From Bacillota bacterium (lineage in GTDB: Bacteria; Bacillota; Clostridia; Acetivibrionales; DSM-1351), in assembly GCA_023436485.1 (NCBI GenBank), contig JAEZIU010000261.1, positions 1-12,186 on the forward strand: a DNA stretch of 12,186 bases, read 5' to 3'. The translations under genes were made by a program, and so were the position numbers. This document shows positions 5,682 through 12,160 of the stretch, one piece after another. Under the pieces are notes generated by a model. That model saw only the letters and a list, made by a program, of their open reading frames with translations, made no database searches and was not told the DNA's origin. Positions within the stretch are counted from its first letter, which is position 1. Each line of letters begins with the position of its first letter.

Positions 5682-6851
5682 ACCTTTTTCATTTTGTTGG
5701 TTACTATTTTCTTCTTTTTTCTCACTTGAAGAATTATTTTTAGGCTTTCCGTTGTTATTATTAGGAACATTTTTACCGTTTTCCGAAGGAATAGGTTTTA
5801 AGCCCTGGTTAAAAGTTTCCTCTTTATCAGGGCTTTCTTTGGTAGTATTTTCGCTGCCGGAAGGGGTAGGCTTAGCTTTATCTTCTCCTTTATCCTGTTT
5901 CTCAGCAGAATTTTTGCGACTGTTTGTTTTCCCATTACTAAAATTTTTAGAGTTGCTATTTTCAGGCTTCTTATTATTAGGAACTATGGGAGTATCCTCC
6001 ACAGTGTCTTTTTCCGGCATGTCAAGGGCTTTTTCATTGCCTTGTACAGGATGGTAACTATTGTCTTTATTTTTATCAGAAGTTGTTTTGTGCTGCTTAT
6101 TGGCTTCATATGCTTCAATTATTTTGGAAATACTTTCGGTTTTGGCCTTTTGTATATCTATAGCACTGTCTGACGCTGAAATTTCTTCAAACAGCTTGTA
6201 ACGTCCCATGGAAATATCATTTTTAACAGCCTCGAGTCTTTTGGCTGGATCAACCTTTATTACTTCCGGCTTTACAGATACAGACCCTACGCTGAAATCT
6301 GTTTTTTGAAGCTCTGAAACAATACCATCCAGTACTTTATCGCTGGATACAGAAGAGCTGCCTGATTTTCCAGACTTTATTGAAGTTGAAATCAAAACCG
6401 CATTTTTGGCGCCTGGATGAATATATCCTTTGTTTTGCGATTCTTCTATAATAATCCTTACGGCACTTGTTAAGGACTTGTTTACAAACCTTAAATTTTT
6501 AATCAGAGCTACCGCATCACTATTCAGTGCTTTAACCTCAACTACATTGGCTTTTTTATCTATTGACAATTCAAGGCTTGGGTTTATATCTATATCAACA
6601 TATGCAAAAACAGCAGACGGTTTCGCCAATTGGTAAATTAAAACAGAACAGAGAATTAAAGCAAACATCCCTGCTACAGCAAGATACTTCAGCAGATTAG
6701 ATTTCTTGCTAATTATTGAGTTATTCAAATCTACCTGCTGTCCTACAAACATTTCAGGCATTCTGGTTATGGTTATAAAATCACATATACTCGTCATTAC
6801 AATGGCTTTATTACCCTTGAATTCAAGAATCATTCCGGTTTTATTTCCCAT
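5667..6851 (-). CDS. rsgI: Anti-sigma-I factor RsgI
   Basis: RsgI is a single-pass membrane protein that holds SigI inactive and releases it after staged proteolysis. Residues 4-45 form the cytoplasmic RsgI_N domain (GMILEFKGNKAIVMT, then ITITRMPEMFVGQQVDL). A membrane helix lies at about 55-75. The periplasm-facing juxtamembrane domain (about 80-160) begins 'FAYVDIDINPSLELSID', in which Asn90-Pro91 is the conserved site of spontaneous cleavage reported for RsgI proteins. From about 250 to 394 the protein is low-complexity, rich in Lys, Asn, Glu, Ser and Pro, ending NEKGKSKK. No carbohydrate-binding, PA14 or glycosidase domain is present, unlike most RsgI paralogues of cellulosome-forming clostridia, so it resembles the B. 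subtilis type. AAAGGAGG lies 7 nt before the ATG. The start overlaps the sigI end by 11 bp, implying coupled translation. Confidence 0.93.
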   Translation of the reverse strand: MGNKTGMILEFKGNKAIVMTSICDFITITRMPEMFVGQQVDLNNSIISKKSNLLKYLAVAGMFALILCSVLIYQLAKPSAVFAYVDIDINPSLELSIDKKANVVEVKALNSDAVALIKNLRFVNKSLTSAVRIIIEESQNKGYIHPGAKNAVLISTSIKSGKSGSSSVSSDKVLDGIVSELQKTDFSVGSVSVKPEVIKVDPAKRLEAVKNDISMGRYKLFEEISASDSAIDIQKAKTESISKIIEAYEANKQHKTTSDKNKDNSYHPVQGNEKALDMPEKDTVEDTPIVPNNKKPENSNSKNFSNGKTNSRKNSAEKQDKGEDKAKPTPSGSENTTKESPDKEETFNQGLKPIPSENGKNVPNNNNGKPKNNSSSEKKEENSNQQNEKGKSKK

Positions 6852-7608
6852 GGTTATTACCTCCTTTCTCTACATTGCTCACATATTCCTGCAATACTTC
6901 AAGCCTACTGTTTAGTATTAAATAAACTGCTATTATAAATTTTCTATTTCTTTCAACGGTCTTGCGGTTTACTTGTACTATTTTCATTAGTTGGGACATT
7001 GGTATGGTTTTCTTTGTATTGAGCATATCAGACAACAATTTATTTTCTGACAGAACCCGGGCAATACCTATTGCCAGTCTTTTAGAATCTGTATGCTTTG
7101 GGACGTTTCCAACCAAATCAGACAGGTTTATGCCGAAATCTTTAAGTCTTGTTCTGAATAAATCAATCTCTTCTTTTAGTTCCACATTATCAAAAAAAGT
7201 ACCGGCTTCAACTACCATGTATTTATTTTCAATAATACCTTTATCCTCGTTATCATTTTGAAAATAGGTGAAAGGATAAACTTTACTATTCTTACAATCC
7301 TTTCTTATATAATCGACTGTTCTTCGTTTTATAACCGTTTCGGCAAAGCTTAGAAACCCTACATTTTTTTCAGCATTATAAGACTCAATAGCCTCATTAA
7401 AAGCCATAAGACCTATACTGAGCTCATCACTGTTTTTAGTGTCAACAAATTTACCTGTGACAGTGGATATGACTTTTAAAATGAAAGGCTTGTAATCGTT
7501 AATTAAACCCTCTTTTAAATGAGTATCCCCATTCTTGATCTTAGCCACAGTTTCCTCAATAGGCTGTGGTTTTTGCCGGGATTTGCTAAATAAATTTAGA
7601 ATGGTCAA
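6841..7608 (-). CDS. sigI: RNA polymerase sigma factor SigI
   Basis: SigI is an alternative sigma-70 family factor. It is tied to heat and cell-envelope stress in Bacillus and, in several paralogues, to polysaccharide-degrading genes in cellulolytic clostridia. The sigma region 2 part spans about residues 18-105 and contains 'LINDYKPFILKVISTVTGKF', 'DELSIGLMAFNEAIESYN' (61-78) and 'FLSFAETVIKRRTVDYIRKD' (85-104), which would read the -10 element. The C-terminal SigI-specific DNA-binding domain includes 'IPMSQLMKIVQVNRKTVERN' (202-221). Length (255 residues) is normal. The start is TTG at 7608: an in-frame TGA sits 12 nt upstream, and the ribosome site GTAAGGAG is 12 nt away, a rather long spacing. 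Two promoters lie upstream, one with SigI-type motifs. Confidence 0.94.
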   Translation of the reverse strand: MTILNLFSKSRQKPQPIEETVAKIKNGDTHLKEGLINDYKPFILKVISTVTGKFVDTKNSDELSIGLMAFNEAIESYNAEKNVGFLSFAETVIKRRTVDYIRKDCKNSKVYPFTYFQNDNEDKGIIENKYMVVEAGTFFDNVELKEEIDLFRTRLKDFGINLSDLVGNVPKHTDSKRLAIGIARVLSENKLLSDMLNTKKTIPMSQLMKIVQVNRKTVERNRKFIIAVYLILNSRLEVLQEYVSNVEKGGNNHGK

Positions 7609-7635
7609 CTTGTATATTCACTCCTTACAACAGTA

Positions 7636-7663
7636 TTCGTAGATACATTCTTTTTTGAGGGGG
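7636..7663 (-). promoter_or_regulatory. SigI-type autoregulatory promoter of sigI-rsgI
   Basis: On the minus strand CCCCC (7659-7663) is followed by TC and an AAAAAA tract, and 19 nt after the C-run comes CGAA (7636-7639) within ACGAATA. Published SigI promoters of Bacillus and Clostridium thermocellum have an A-tract -35 region and a CGWA -10 motif, often with a C-run. The element lies 28 nt upstream of the sigI start codon, just ahead of the ribosome site, as expected for autoregulation. Confidence 0.8.
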
Positions 7664-7712
7664 CAAACGAAAAAAATTTAAAACCAAAAGTGTTTACATA
7701 AATATCTACTAT

Positions 7713-7741
7713 ATTATATATAAATTTGCCTAATGTATCAA
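7713..7741 (-). promoter_or_regulatory. Vegetative promoter of sigI-rsgI
   Basis: On the minus strand TTGATA (7736-7741), exactly 17 nt, and TATAAT (7713-7718) form a near-perfect sigma-A promoter. The transcript would start near 7706, leaving a leader of about 98 nt that contains the SigI-type promoter. It would supply basal SigI and RsgI. Confidence 0.75.
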
Positions 7742-7771
7742 ATAAATTTATTGTTGAGTATACAAGCTATA

Positions 7772-7800
7772 TTGACACTCTTTTCTTAATATAATATAAT
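7772..7800 (+). promoter_or_regulatory. Consensus vegetative promoter of the transcarboxylase operon
   Basis: TTGACA (7772-7777), a 17-nt spacer and TATAAT (7795-7800) match the sigma-A consensus at all twelve positions. Transcription would start near 7807, giving a leader of about 117 nt. Its -35 element is only 30 bp from the -35 element of the divergent sigI promoter. Confidence 0.88.
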
Positions 7801-7820
7801 TATCACTAGGTAATAATAAC

Positions 7821-7831
7821 AACTAATAGTT
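7821..7831. promoter_or_regulatory. Small dyad just after the predicted start of the carboxylase transcript
   Basis: AACTA-A-TAGTT is a perfect 11-bp dyad at about +15 to +25. The position suits a repressor roadblock site, but AT-rich dyads of this size also arise by chance, and no known operator is matched. Confidence 0.3.
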
Positions 7832-7843
7832 ATGGAACTGCCG

Positions 7844-7895
7844 GATAAATTATCAATTTGAGAATTAACACGTTGAATTTGTAGAATAATTTATC
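7844..7895 (+). promoter_or_regulatory. Long inverted repeat in the transcarboxylase leader
   Basis: GATAAATTAT (7844-7853) is perfectly complementary to ATAATTTATC (7886-7895), with a 32-nt loop. A G-U pair could add one step at the base. It lies wholly in the predicted 5' leader and ends 15 nt before the ribosome site (AGAGGTGAT, 7911-7919). It could form an RNA stem or a paired protein-binding site. No known riboswitch class is recognisable. Confidence 0.55.
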
Positions 7896-7923
7896 TAGTA
7901 TATATTTTTGAAGAGGTGATTGC

Positions 7924-9474
7924 ATGTCACAAATTGAAAAGATACAAAACCTAAAAAACATGAAGACTACTATAGCTCAGGGCGGCGGAGAAGAGAAAAT
8001 AGTAAAAAGACACGCAGATGGAAAGTTGTCTGCAAGAGAAAGAATCGAATTGTTATTTGACGAGAACAGTTTTGTTGAGGTAGATGCATTTATAGAATCC
8101 AGATGCTTTGACTTCGGTATGCAGAAGAAGAAACTTCCTGGTGACGGAGTTGTTACCGGTTACGGAACAGTTAACGGCAGAAAAGTTTTTGTTGCGTCAC
8201 AGGACTTTACTGTTATAGGCGGTTCATTGGGAGAGATGCACGCAAAAAAGATTACAAAAGTTATGGATATGGCTCTGAAAATGGGAGCACCTTTTATAGC
8301 AATCAATGATTCCGGCGGAGCTCGTATCGAGGAAGGTTTGGATGCACTTTCAGGTTATGGAGATATTTTTTACAGAAATACTCTTGCATCAGGTGTTATT
8401 CCTCAGATATCAGTAATAATGGGGCCATGTGCAGGTGGTGCCGTTTATTCACCGGCTATAACTGACTTTATATTTATGGTAGAAAAAACCAGTCAGATGT
8501 TTATTACAGGACCTCAGGTAATTAAGTCTGTTACGGGTGAAGATGTATCAGTTGAAAATCTTGGAGGTGCGGACGTTCATACGGGTGTAAGCGGTGTGGC
8601 ACATTTCAAGTCTTCAAGTGAAGAAGAATGCATTGAAGATATAAAGAGACTTTTAAGCTTTATTCCTGATAATAATGTATCTGACACCATGGACTACGGA
8701 ATATCTGATGCTACAGACAGATTGGCCGAAAGCCTCAATAGTATTATTCCTGAAGAATCAAACAAACCTTACGATATGTTTGACGTAATAGCTGAACTAG
8801 TAGATGATGGCGATTTCTTTGAGATTCAAAGTTATTTCGCTCAGAATATAATAATCGGATTCGCAAGAATGAATGGCAAAAGTGTTGGTATAGTTGCAAA
8901 TCAGCCAAAAGTAATGGCTGGCTCACTTGATATGAATGCAGCTGATAAGGCAGCACGTTTTGTACGTTTTTGCGATGCTTTCAATATACCTGTAGTTTCA
9001 TTGACAGATGTACCTGCATTCTTGCCCGGTGTAGCACAGGAGCATAACGGTATAATCCGTCATGGCGCAAAACTCTTGTATGCATTTTCAGAAGCAACAG
9101 TTCCAAAGATCAATGTCATTCTCAGAAAGGCATATGGCGGAGCCTACATTGCTATGAACAGCAAGACAATCGGAGCAGATATGGTTTTTGCATGGCCATC
9201 AGCTGAAATAGCAGTTATGGGACCTGACGGAGCAGCAAATATCATATTCAAAAAGGACATTACAGCGTCTGAAAATCCGGCAGAAACCAGACAGGAAAAG
9301 ATTGCGGAATACAGAGACAAATTTTCAAATCCTTATGTAGCAGCATCGAGAGGTTATATTGATGATGTTATAGAGCCTTCTGAAACAAGAATAAAAATTA
9401 TAACGGCACTGGAAATGTTGGATACAAAGAGGGAAAACAGGCCTTCAAAGAAGCATGGTAACATTCCGCTATAA
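7924..9474 (+). CDS. Acyl-CoA carboxyltransferase subunit, transcarboxylase 12S / MmdA type
   Basis: This cytoplasmic crotonase-fold subunit moves a carboxyl group between biotin and an acyl-CoA, most likely methylmalonyl-CoA/propionyl-CoA. The N-half holds 'GDGVVTGYGTVNGRKVFV' (73-90), 'APFIAINDSGGARIEEGLD' (122-140) and the oxyanion-hole loop 'GPCAGGAVYSPA' (167-178). The C-half holds 'DVPAFLPGVAQEHNGIIRHG' (362-381), the second loop 'RKAYGGAYIAMNSK' (401-414) and 'AWPSAEIAVMGPDGAANI' (423-440). The end 'RPSKKHGNIPL' is typical of 12S/MmdA/PccB proteins. Ile409 occupies the position where PccB-type enzymes carry Asp, pointing to the 12S/MmdA group. Length (516) is close to the 12S subunit of Propionibacterium transcarboxylase. 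AGAGGTGAT lies 4 nt before the ATG. It opens a three-gene operon. PccB, or the alpha subunit of a decarboxylase, are the alternatives; no membrane subunit or biotin carboxylase is nearby. Confidence 0.9.
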   Translation: MSQIEKIQNLKNMKTTIAQGGGEEKIVKRHADGKLSARERIELLFDENSFVEVDAFIESRCFDFGMQKKKLPGDGVVTGYGTVNGRKVFVASQDFTVIGGSLGEMHAKKITKVMDMALKMGAPFIAINDSGGARIEEGLDALSGYGDIFYRNTLASGVIPQISVIMGPCAGGAVYSPAITDFIFMVEKTSQMFITGPQVIKSVTGEDVSVENLGGADVHTGVSGVAHFKSSSEEECIEDIKRLLSFIPDNNVSDTMDYGISDATDRLAESLNSIIPEESNKPYDMFDVIAELVDDGDFFEIQSYFAQNIIIGFARMNGKSVGIVANQPKVMAGSLDMNAADKAARFVRFCDAFNIPVVSLTDVPAFLPGVAQEHNGIIRHGAKLLYAFSEATVPKINVILRKAYGGAYIAMNSKTIGADMVFAWPSAEIAVMGPDGAANIIFKKDITASENPAETRQEKIAEYRDKFSNPYVAASRGYIDDVIEPSETRIKIITALEMLDTKRENRPSKKHGNIPL

Positions 9475-9507
9475 TATAGGAAACAAAATATCTGGAGGAT
9501 GAGTGTA

Positions 9508-9876
9508 ATGAATAAATATATAATTAAGGTTAACGGAACTCCTTATGAAGTAGAGGTTGAAGAAGTTGGCGGAGGAAGGCCGGTTGCGGCTGCTCCAAAG
9601 CCAAGAGCCTCCAAACCCGGACAGACTGCGGCTGCAAAACCCGCACAGCCTCAGGCAGGCAAAGCAGGGGATGTTGCTGCTCCAATGCCGGGAACTGTTC
9701 TAAAGGTAAAGGTCAATCTTGGTGATGAGGTTAAAAAAGGACAGGTGCTTTTAATTCTCGAAGCTATGAAAATGGAGAATGAAATAGTTGCACCGGCTGA
9801 CGGTAAAGTAACTGCTTTAACAGTTGAGGCCGGAAAGGCTGTTACTGCTGGAGAATTAATGGTATCTATAGCCTAA
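9508..9876 (+). CDS. Biotinyl carrier subunit (1.3S / biotin-lipoyl attachment domain)
   Basis: This is the swinging-arm carrier that shuttles the carboxyl group between the two catalytic subunits encoded on either side. From the ATG at 9508 it has 122 residues. A short beta-rich N-terminus (KYIIKVNGTPYEVEVEEV) is followed by an Ala/Pro/Lys linker (about 23-54), then the barrel-like biotinyl domain 'VAAPMPGTVLKVKVNLGDEV' (56-75). The biotinylation motif EAMKMENEI has the acceptor Lys88. The length and AMKM motif match the 1.3S subunit. An in-frame ATG at 9499 directly abuts the GGAGG ribosome site (9494-9498), so it cannot be used efficiently; the ATG at 9508 is 9 nt away. The gene lies 33 bp after the carboxyltransferase and 31 bp before the 5S-type gene. 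A biotin ligase acting elsewhere in the genome is required. Confidence 0.93.
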   Translation: MNKYIIKVNGTPYEVEVEEVGGGRPVAAAPKPRASKPGQTAAAKPAQPQAGKAGDVAAPMPGTVLKVKVNLGDEVKKGQVLLILEAMKMENEIVAPADGKVTALTVEAGKAVTAGELMVSIA

Positions 9877-9907
9877 AGGCTGACTTTACCGCAAAGGAGA
9901 TGGAAAA

Positions 9908-11440
9908 ATGGCAGGCGTAAGAATTACTGAAACAGTATTAAGAGACGCTCACCAGTCCCTTATTGCAACCAGAATGAAGACCGAAGATATGCTTCCGATT
10001 GTTGAGAAGCTTGACAATGTAGGTTACCATTCACTGGAAGCTTGGGGTGGAGCTACTTTTGATTCATGTATGAGATTTTTAAATGAAGATCCATGGATGA
10101 GATTGAGAAAAATAAAAGATGTTGCAAAAAAGACACCACTGCAAATGCTGCTTAGAGGTCAGAACCTTTTAGGATATAAGCATTTTGCAGATGATATAGT
10201 TGAATATTTTGTCCAAAAAGCAGTTGCAAACGGTATGGACATAATGAGAATATTTGACGCATTGAATGATGCCAGAAATATTGAGACGGCAATAAAAGCG
10301 TGTAAAAAAGAGGGTGGCCATGCTCAGGGCTGTATCTGCTACACAATAAGTCCTGTTCACAATCTTGAACTTTTTGTAAAAGACGCAAAACAGTTGGAGA
10401 GCATGGGAGCAGATTCTATCTGTATCAAGGACATGGCTGGACTTTTAGTACCATATCAGGCATACGAATTGGTAAAAGCCCTAAAAGAAAGTGTAAACAT
10501 ACCAATACAGCTGCACACTCACTATACAAGTGGTGTAGCTTCAATGACATATTTGAAGGCTATAGAAGCAGGTGTAGATATTGTTGACTGTGCAATTTCA
10601 CCTATGTCAATGGGAACGTCACAGCCGCCTACAGAGCCGTTGGTAGCAACTTTAAAGGGAACTGAATTCGACACTGGACTTGACTTGGAAAAACTCAGCG
10701 AAATTGCAGATTATTTCAGACCGCTTAAAGAAGAATATATTGAAAGTGGACTATTGGATGTCAAGGTAATGGGTGTTGACGTTAACACACTTATTTATCA
10801 GGTACCGGGAGGAATGCTTTCAAATCTCGTTTCCCAATTGAAGCAGTCAAATGCTCTGGATAAATATGAGGAGGTTCTCAAGGAAGTTCCAAGAGTAAGA
10901 GCTGATTTTGGTTATCCTCCACTTGTTACACCATCAAGTCAGATAGTTGGTACCCAGGCGGTACTTAATGTATTGACTGGTGAGAGATACAAGATGGTAC
11001 CAAAGGAATCAAAAGGCGTTGTAAAAGGTGAATACGGTAAAACTCCTGCACCTATAAGTAATGAAATAAAGGCAAAGATTCTTGGGGATGAGAAGCCTAT
11101 TACCTGCAGACCTGCTGACCTTATTGAACCTGAACTTGAAAAGATCAGAGAAGCTGTTAAGGATTATATAGAGCAGGATGAGGATGTACTTTCATACGCA
11201 ATGCTTCCTCAGGTTGCCGAGAAGTTCTTTAAACAGCGCATTGAGGATAGAAACAAGGCTACTGCACCAGCAGCAGACGGAATAAAACCCGAAGTTGTAG
11301 CGGCAATATCAGCCGTAGTCAACGATATGGGCGAAAGAGACGGCACACAGTACAGAGTAGGCAACATCTCAAAGATTAACCAGAATCAGAACAGATGGGG
11401 CCTGTACGGTATGCTTGATAGATTCAGAACAAAGATATAA
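9908..11440 (+). CDS. Pyruvate/oxaloacetate carboxyltransferase subunit (5S / OadA / PycB type)
   Basis: This TIM-barrel subunit exchanges a carboxyl group between oxaloacetate and biotin, giving or using pyruvate. 'ITETVLRDAHQSLIATRM' (6-23) opens the barrel and supplies metal ligand Asp13. 'EAWGGATFDSCMRFLNEDPW' (44-63) and 'LLRGQNLLGYKHFADD' (81-96) are typical of the family. 'DSICIKDMAGLL' (169-180) carries Lys174, expected to be carbamylated and to bind metal. 'QLHTHYTSG' supplies His203 and His205. A PYC/OADA conserved domain follows to about residue 450. At 510 residues it ends without a biotinyl domain, as in the 5S subunit of transcarboxylase; stand-alone OadA proteins often carry a fused one. 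AAGGAGA is 8 nt before the ATG. A strong terminator follows 38 bp after the stop. Soluble oxaloacetate decarboxylation is the main alternative. Confidence 0.92.
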   Translation: MAGVRITETVLRDAHQSLIATRMKTEDMLPIVEKLDNVGYHSLEAWGGATFDSCMRFLNEDPWMRLRKIKDVAKKTPLQMLLRGQNLLGYKHFADDIVEYFVQKAVANGMDIMRIFDALNDARNIETAIKACKKEGGHAQGCICYTISPVHNLELFVKDAKQLESMGADSICIKDMAGLLVPYQAYELVKALKESVNIPIQLHTHYTSGVASMTYLKAIEAGVDIVDCAISPMSMGTSQPPTEPLVATLKGTEFDTGLDLEKLSEIADYFRPLKEEYIESGLLDVKVMGVDVNTLIYQVPGGMLSNLVSQLKQSNALDKYEEVLKEVPRVRADFGYPPLVTPSSQIVGTQAVLNVLTGERYKMVPKESKGVVKGEYGKTPAPISNEIKAKILGDEKPITCRPADLIEPELEKIREAVKDYIEQDEDVLSYAMLPQVAEKFFKQRIEDRNKATAPAADGIKPEVVAAISAVVNDMGERDGTQYRVGNISKINQNQNRWGLYGMLDRFRTKI

Positions 11441-11478
11441 AACATAAAATCCCGTTTTTATTTTTTCACAATTGCGAG

Positions 11479-11507
11479 ACCTCCACGGTAAAACTGTGGA
11501 GGTTTTT
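11479..11507 (+). terminator. Intrinsic terminator of the transcarboxylase operon
   Basis: ACCTCCAC (11479-11486) and GTGGAGGT (11496-11503) form a perfect 8-bp GC-rich stem. It can be extended inward by three pairs (one G-U) to an AAA loop and is followed by TTTTT. The left side lacks an A-run, so it should act mainly on the rightward operon. Confidence 0.92.
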
Positions 11508-11515
11508 CGCTTAAA

Positions 11516-12160
11516 TTAATTTTCACACCCGCTGTGAAGATATACATAGTTTTGTTTATTACTGTAAAACTCAAGTACAGCAACGTCCGAGCCTTTTTTT
11601 ATATGCTTTCCGCATTTCAAACATACGAAATTTGACTGCTGAATTTGCGCATAACTCAACGTAGGGGTAATATCTTTGATTTTTTGCCAGCTTTTCCATC
11701 CAACCTTACACAGATTTATCCTATTTTCATAATCAGATAGTACCCATCTTAGAAGTTTGTGGAAATGAAAAGGAAATCTGGTAAATTTTATATAATCCTT
11801 AGGAAGCCCGAGATTGACTGCATATAGTTCAAAGTTTCTTTCAACAACTTCCTGTATCCGGCCCGTTATTTGTGTTACGTACCAACAAAAGCCTTCATCG
11901 GTCAACCAGCATTTCAATCTTTCGAACATATACCCTCTGCATATCTCAATGGATTCAGACTTTGATACACGTAAAGCAGTAAAGGCTTTTTTTGCTATTT
12001 CGACAACATCGTCCAGATACAATTTTCTTTTGAAGTTATCTGTATCATAAAGCTCAACGGGAATAATATCAAAATAATATTCGTTTGTTTCAGGTCTGTA
12101 AAAACCGATACATGTACCTCCAACAAAACTGCCACTGCCTGCATCATCAATTTGTATCAT
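11516..12160 (-). CDS. Hypothetical protein with C-terminal Cys/His metal-binding motif
   Basis: I do not recognise this 214-residue protein. It starts 'MIQIDDAGSGSFVGGTCIGF', a strand-turn-strand pattern with two early Asp residues that loosely recalls RNase H-like folds; this is only an impression. 'FHFHKLLRWVLSDYE' (131-145) and a run of aromatic residues mark the middle. The end holds CLKC (Cys180, Cys183) and HSGC (His209, Cys212), a CxxC...HxxC spacing like a treble-clef or LIM-type zinc site. There is no signal peptide or membrane helix, so it is probably cytoplasmic. The ATG at 12160 lies 14 nt from the AGGAGG site (12175-12180), longer than usual. An in-frame CTG at 12164-12166 would be 8 nt away. 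The frame stays open to the window edge, so a longer protein is not excluded. It converges on the transcarboxylase operon with no obvious link. Confidence 0.65.
   Translation of the reverse strand: MIQIDDAGSGSFVGGTCIGFYRPETNEYYFDIIPVELYDTDNFKRKLYLDDVVEIAKKAFTALRVSKSESIEICRGYMFERLKCWLTDEGFCWYVTQITGRIQEVVERNFELYAVNLGLPKDYIKFTRFPFHFHKLLRWVLSDYENRINLCKVGWKSWQKIKDITPTLSYAQIQQSNFVCLKCGKHIKKGSDVAVLEFYSNKQNYVYLHSGCEN

Noticed and set aside
5641..6057. 138-codon hydrophobic, Phe/Leu/Ser-rich open frame overlapping rsgI on the opposite strand
   Set aside because: It mirrors the Lys/Glu/Asn-rich tail of RsgI. It resembles a membrane protein only because AAA/GAA codons read as TTT/TTC on the other strand.
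7855..7882. Rex or BirA operator in the transcarboxylase leader (TTAACA and GTTGA half-site-like words)
   Set aside because: Half-sites do not occur with the spacing or symmetry of either known operator; only isolated words match.
9471..9476. TATAAT-like sequence between the first two carboxylase genes as an internal promoter
   Set aside because: It coincides with the CTA TAA end of the gene, no -35 hexamer lies at the right distance, and the tight spacing indicates one operon.
9499..9507. Earlier ATG for the biotin carrier gene
   Set aside because: It directly follows the GGAGG sequence with no spacing; the ATG at 9508 is correctly placed and matches the carrier length.
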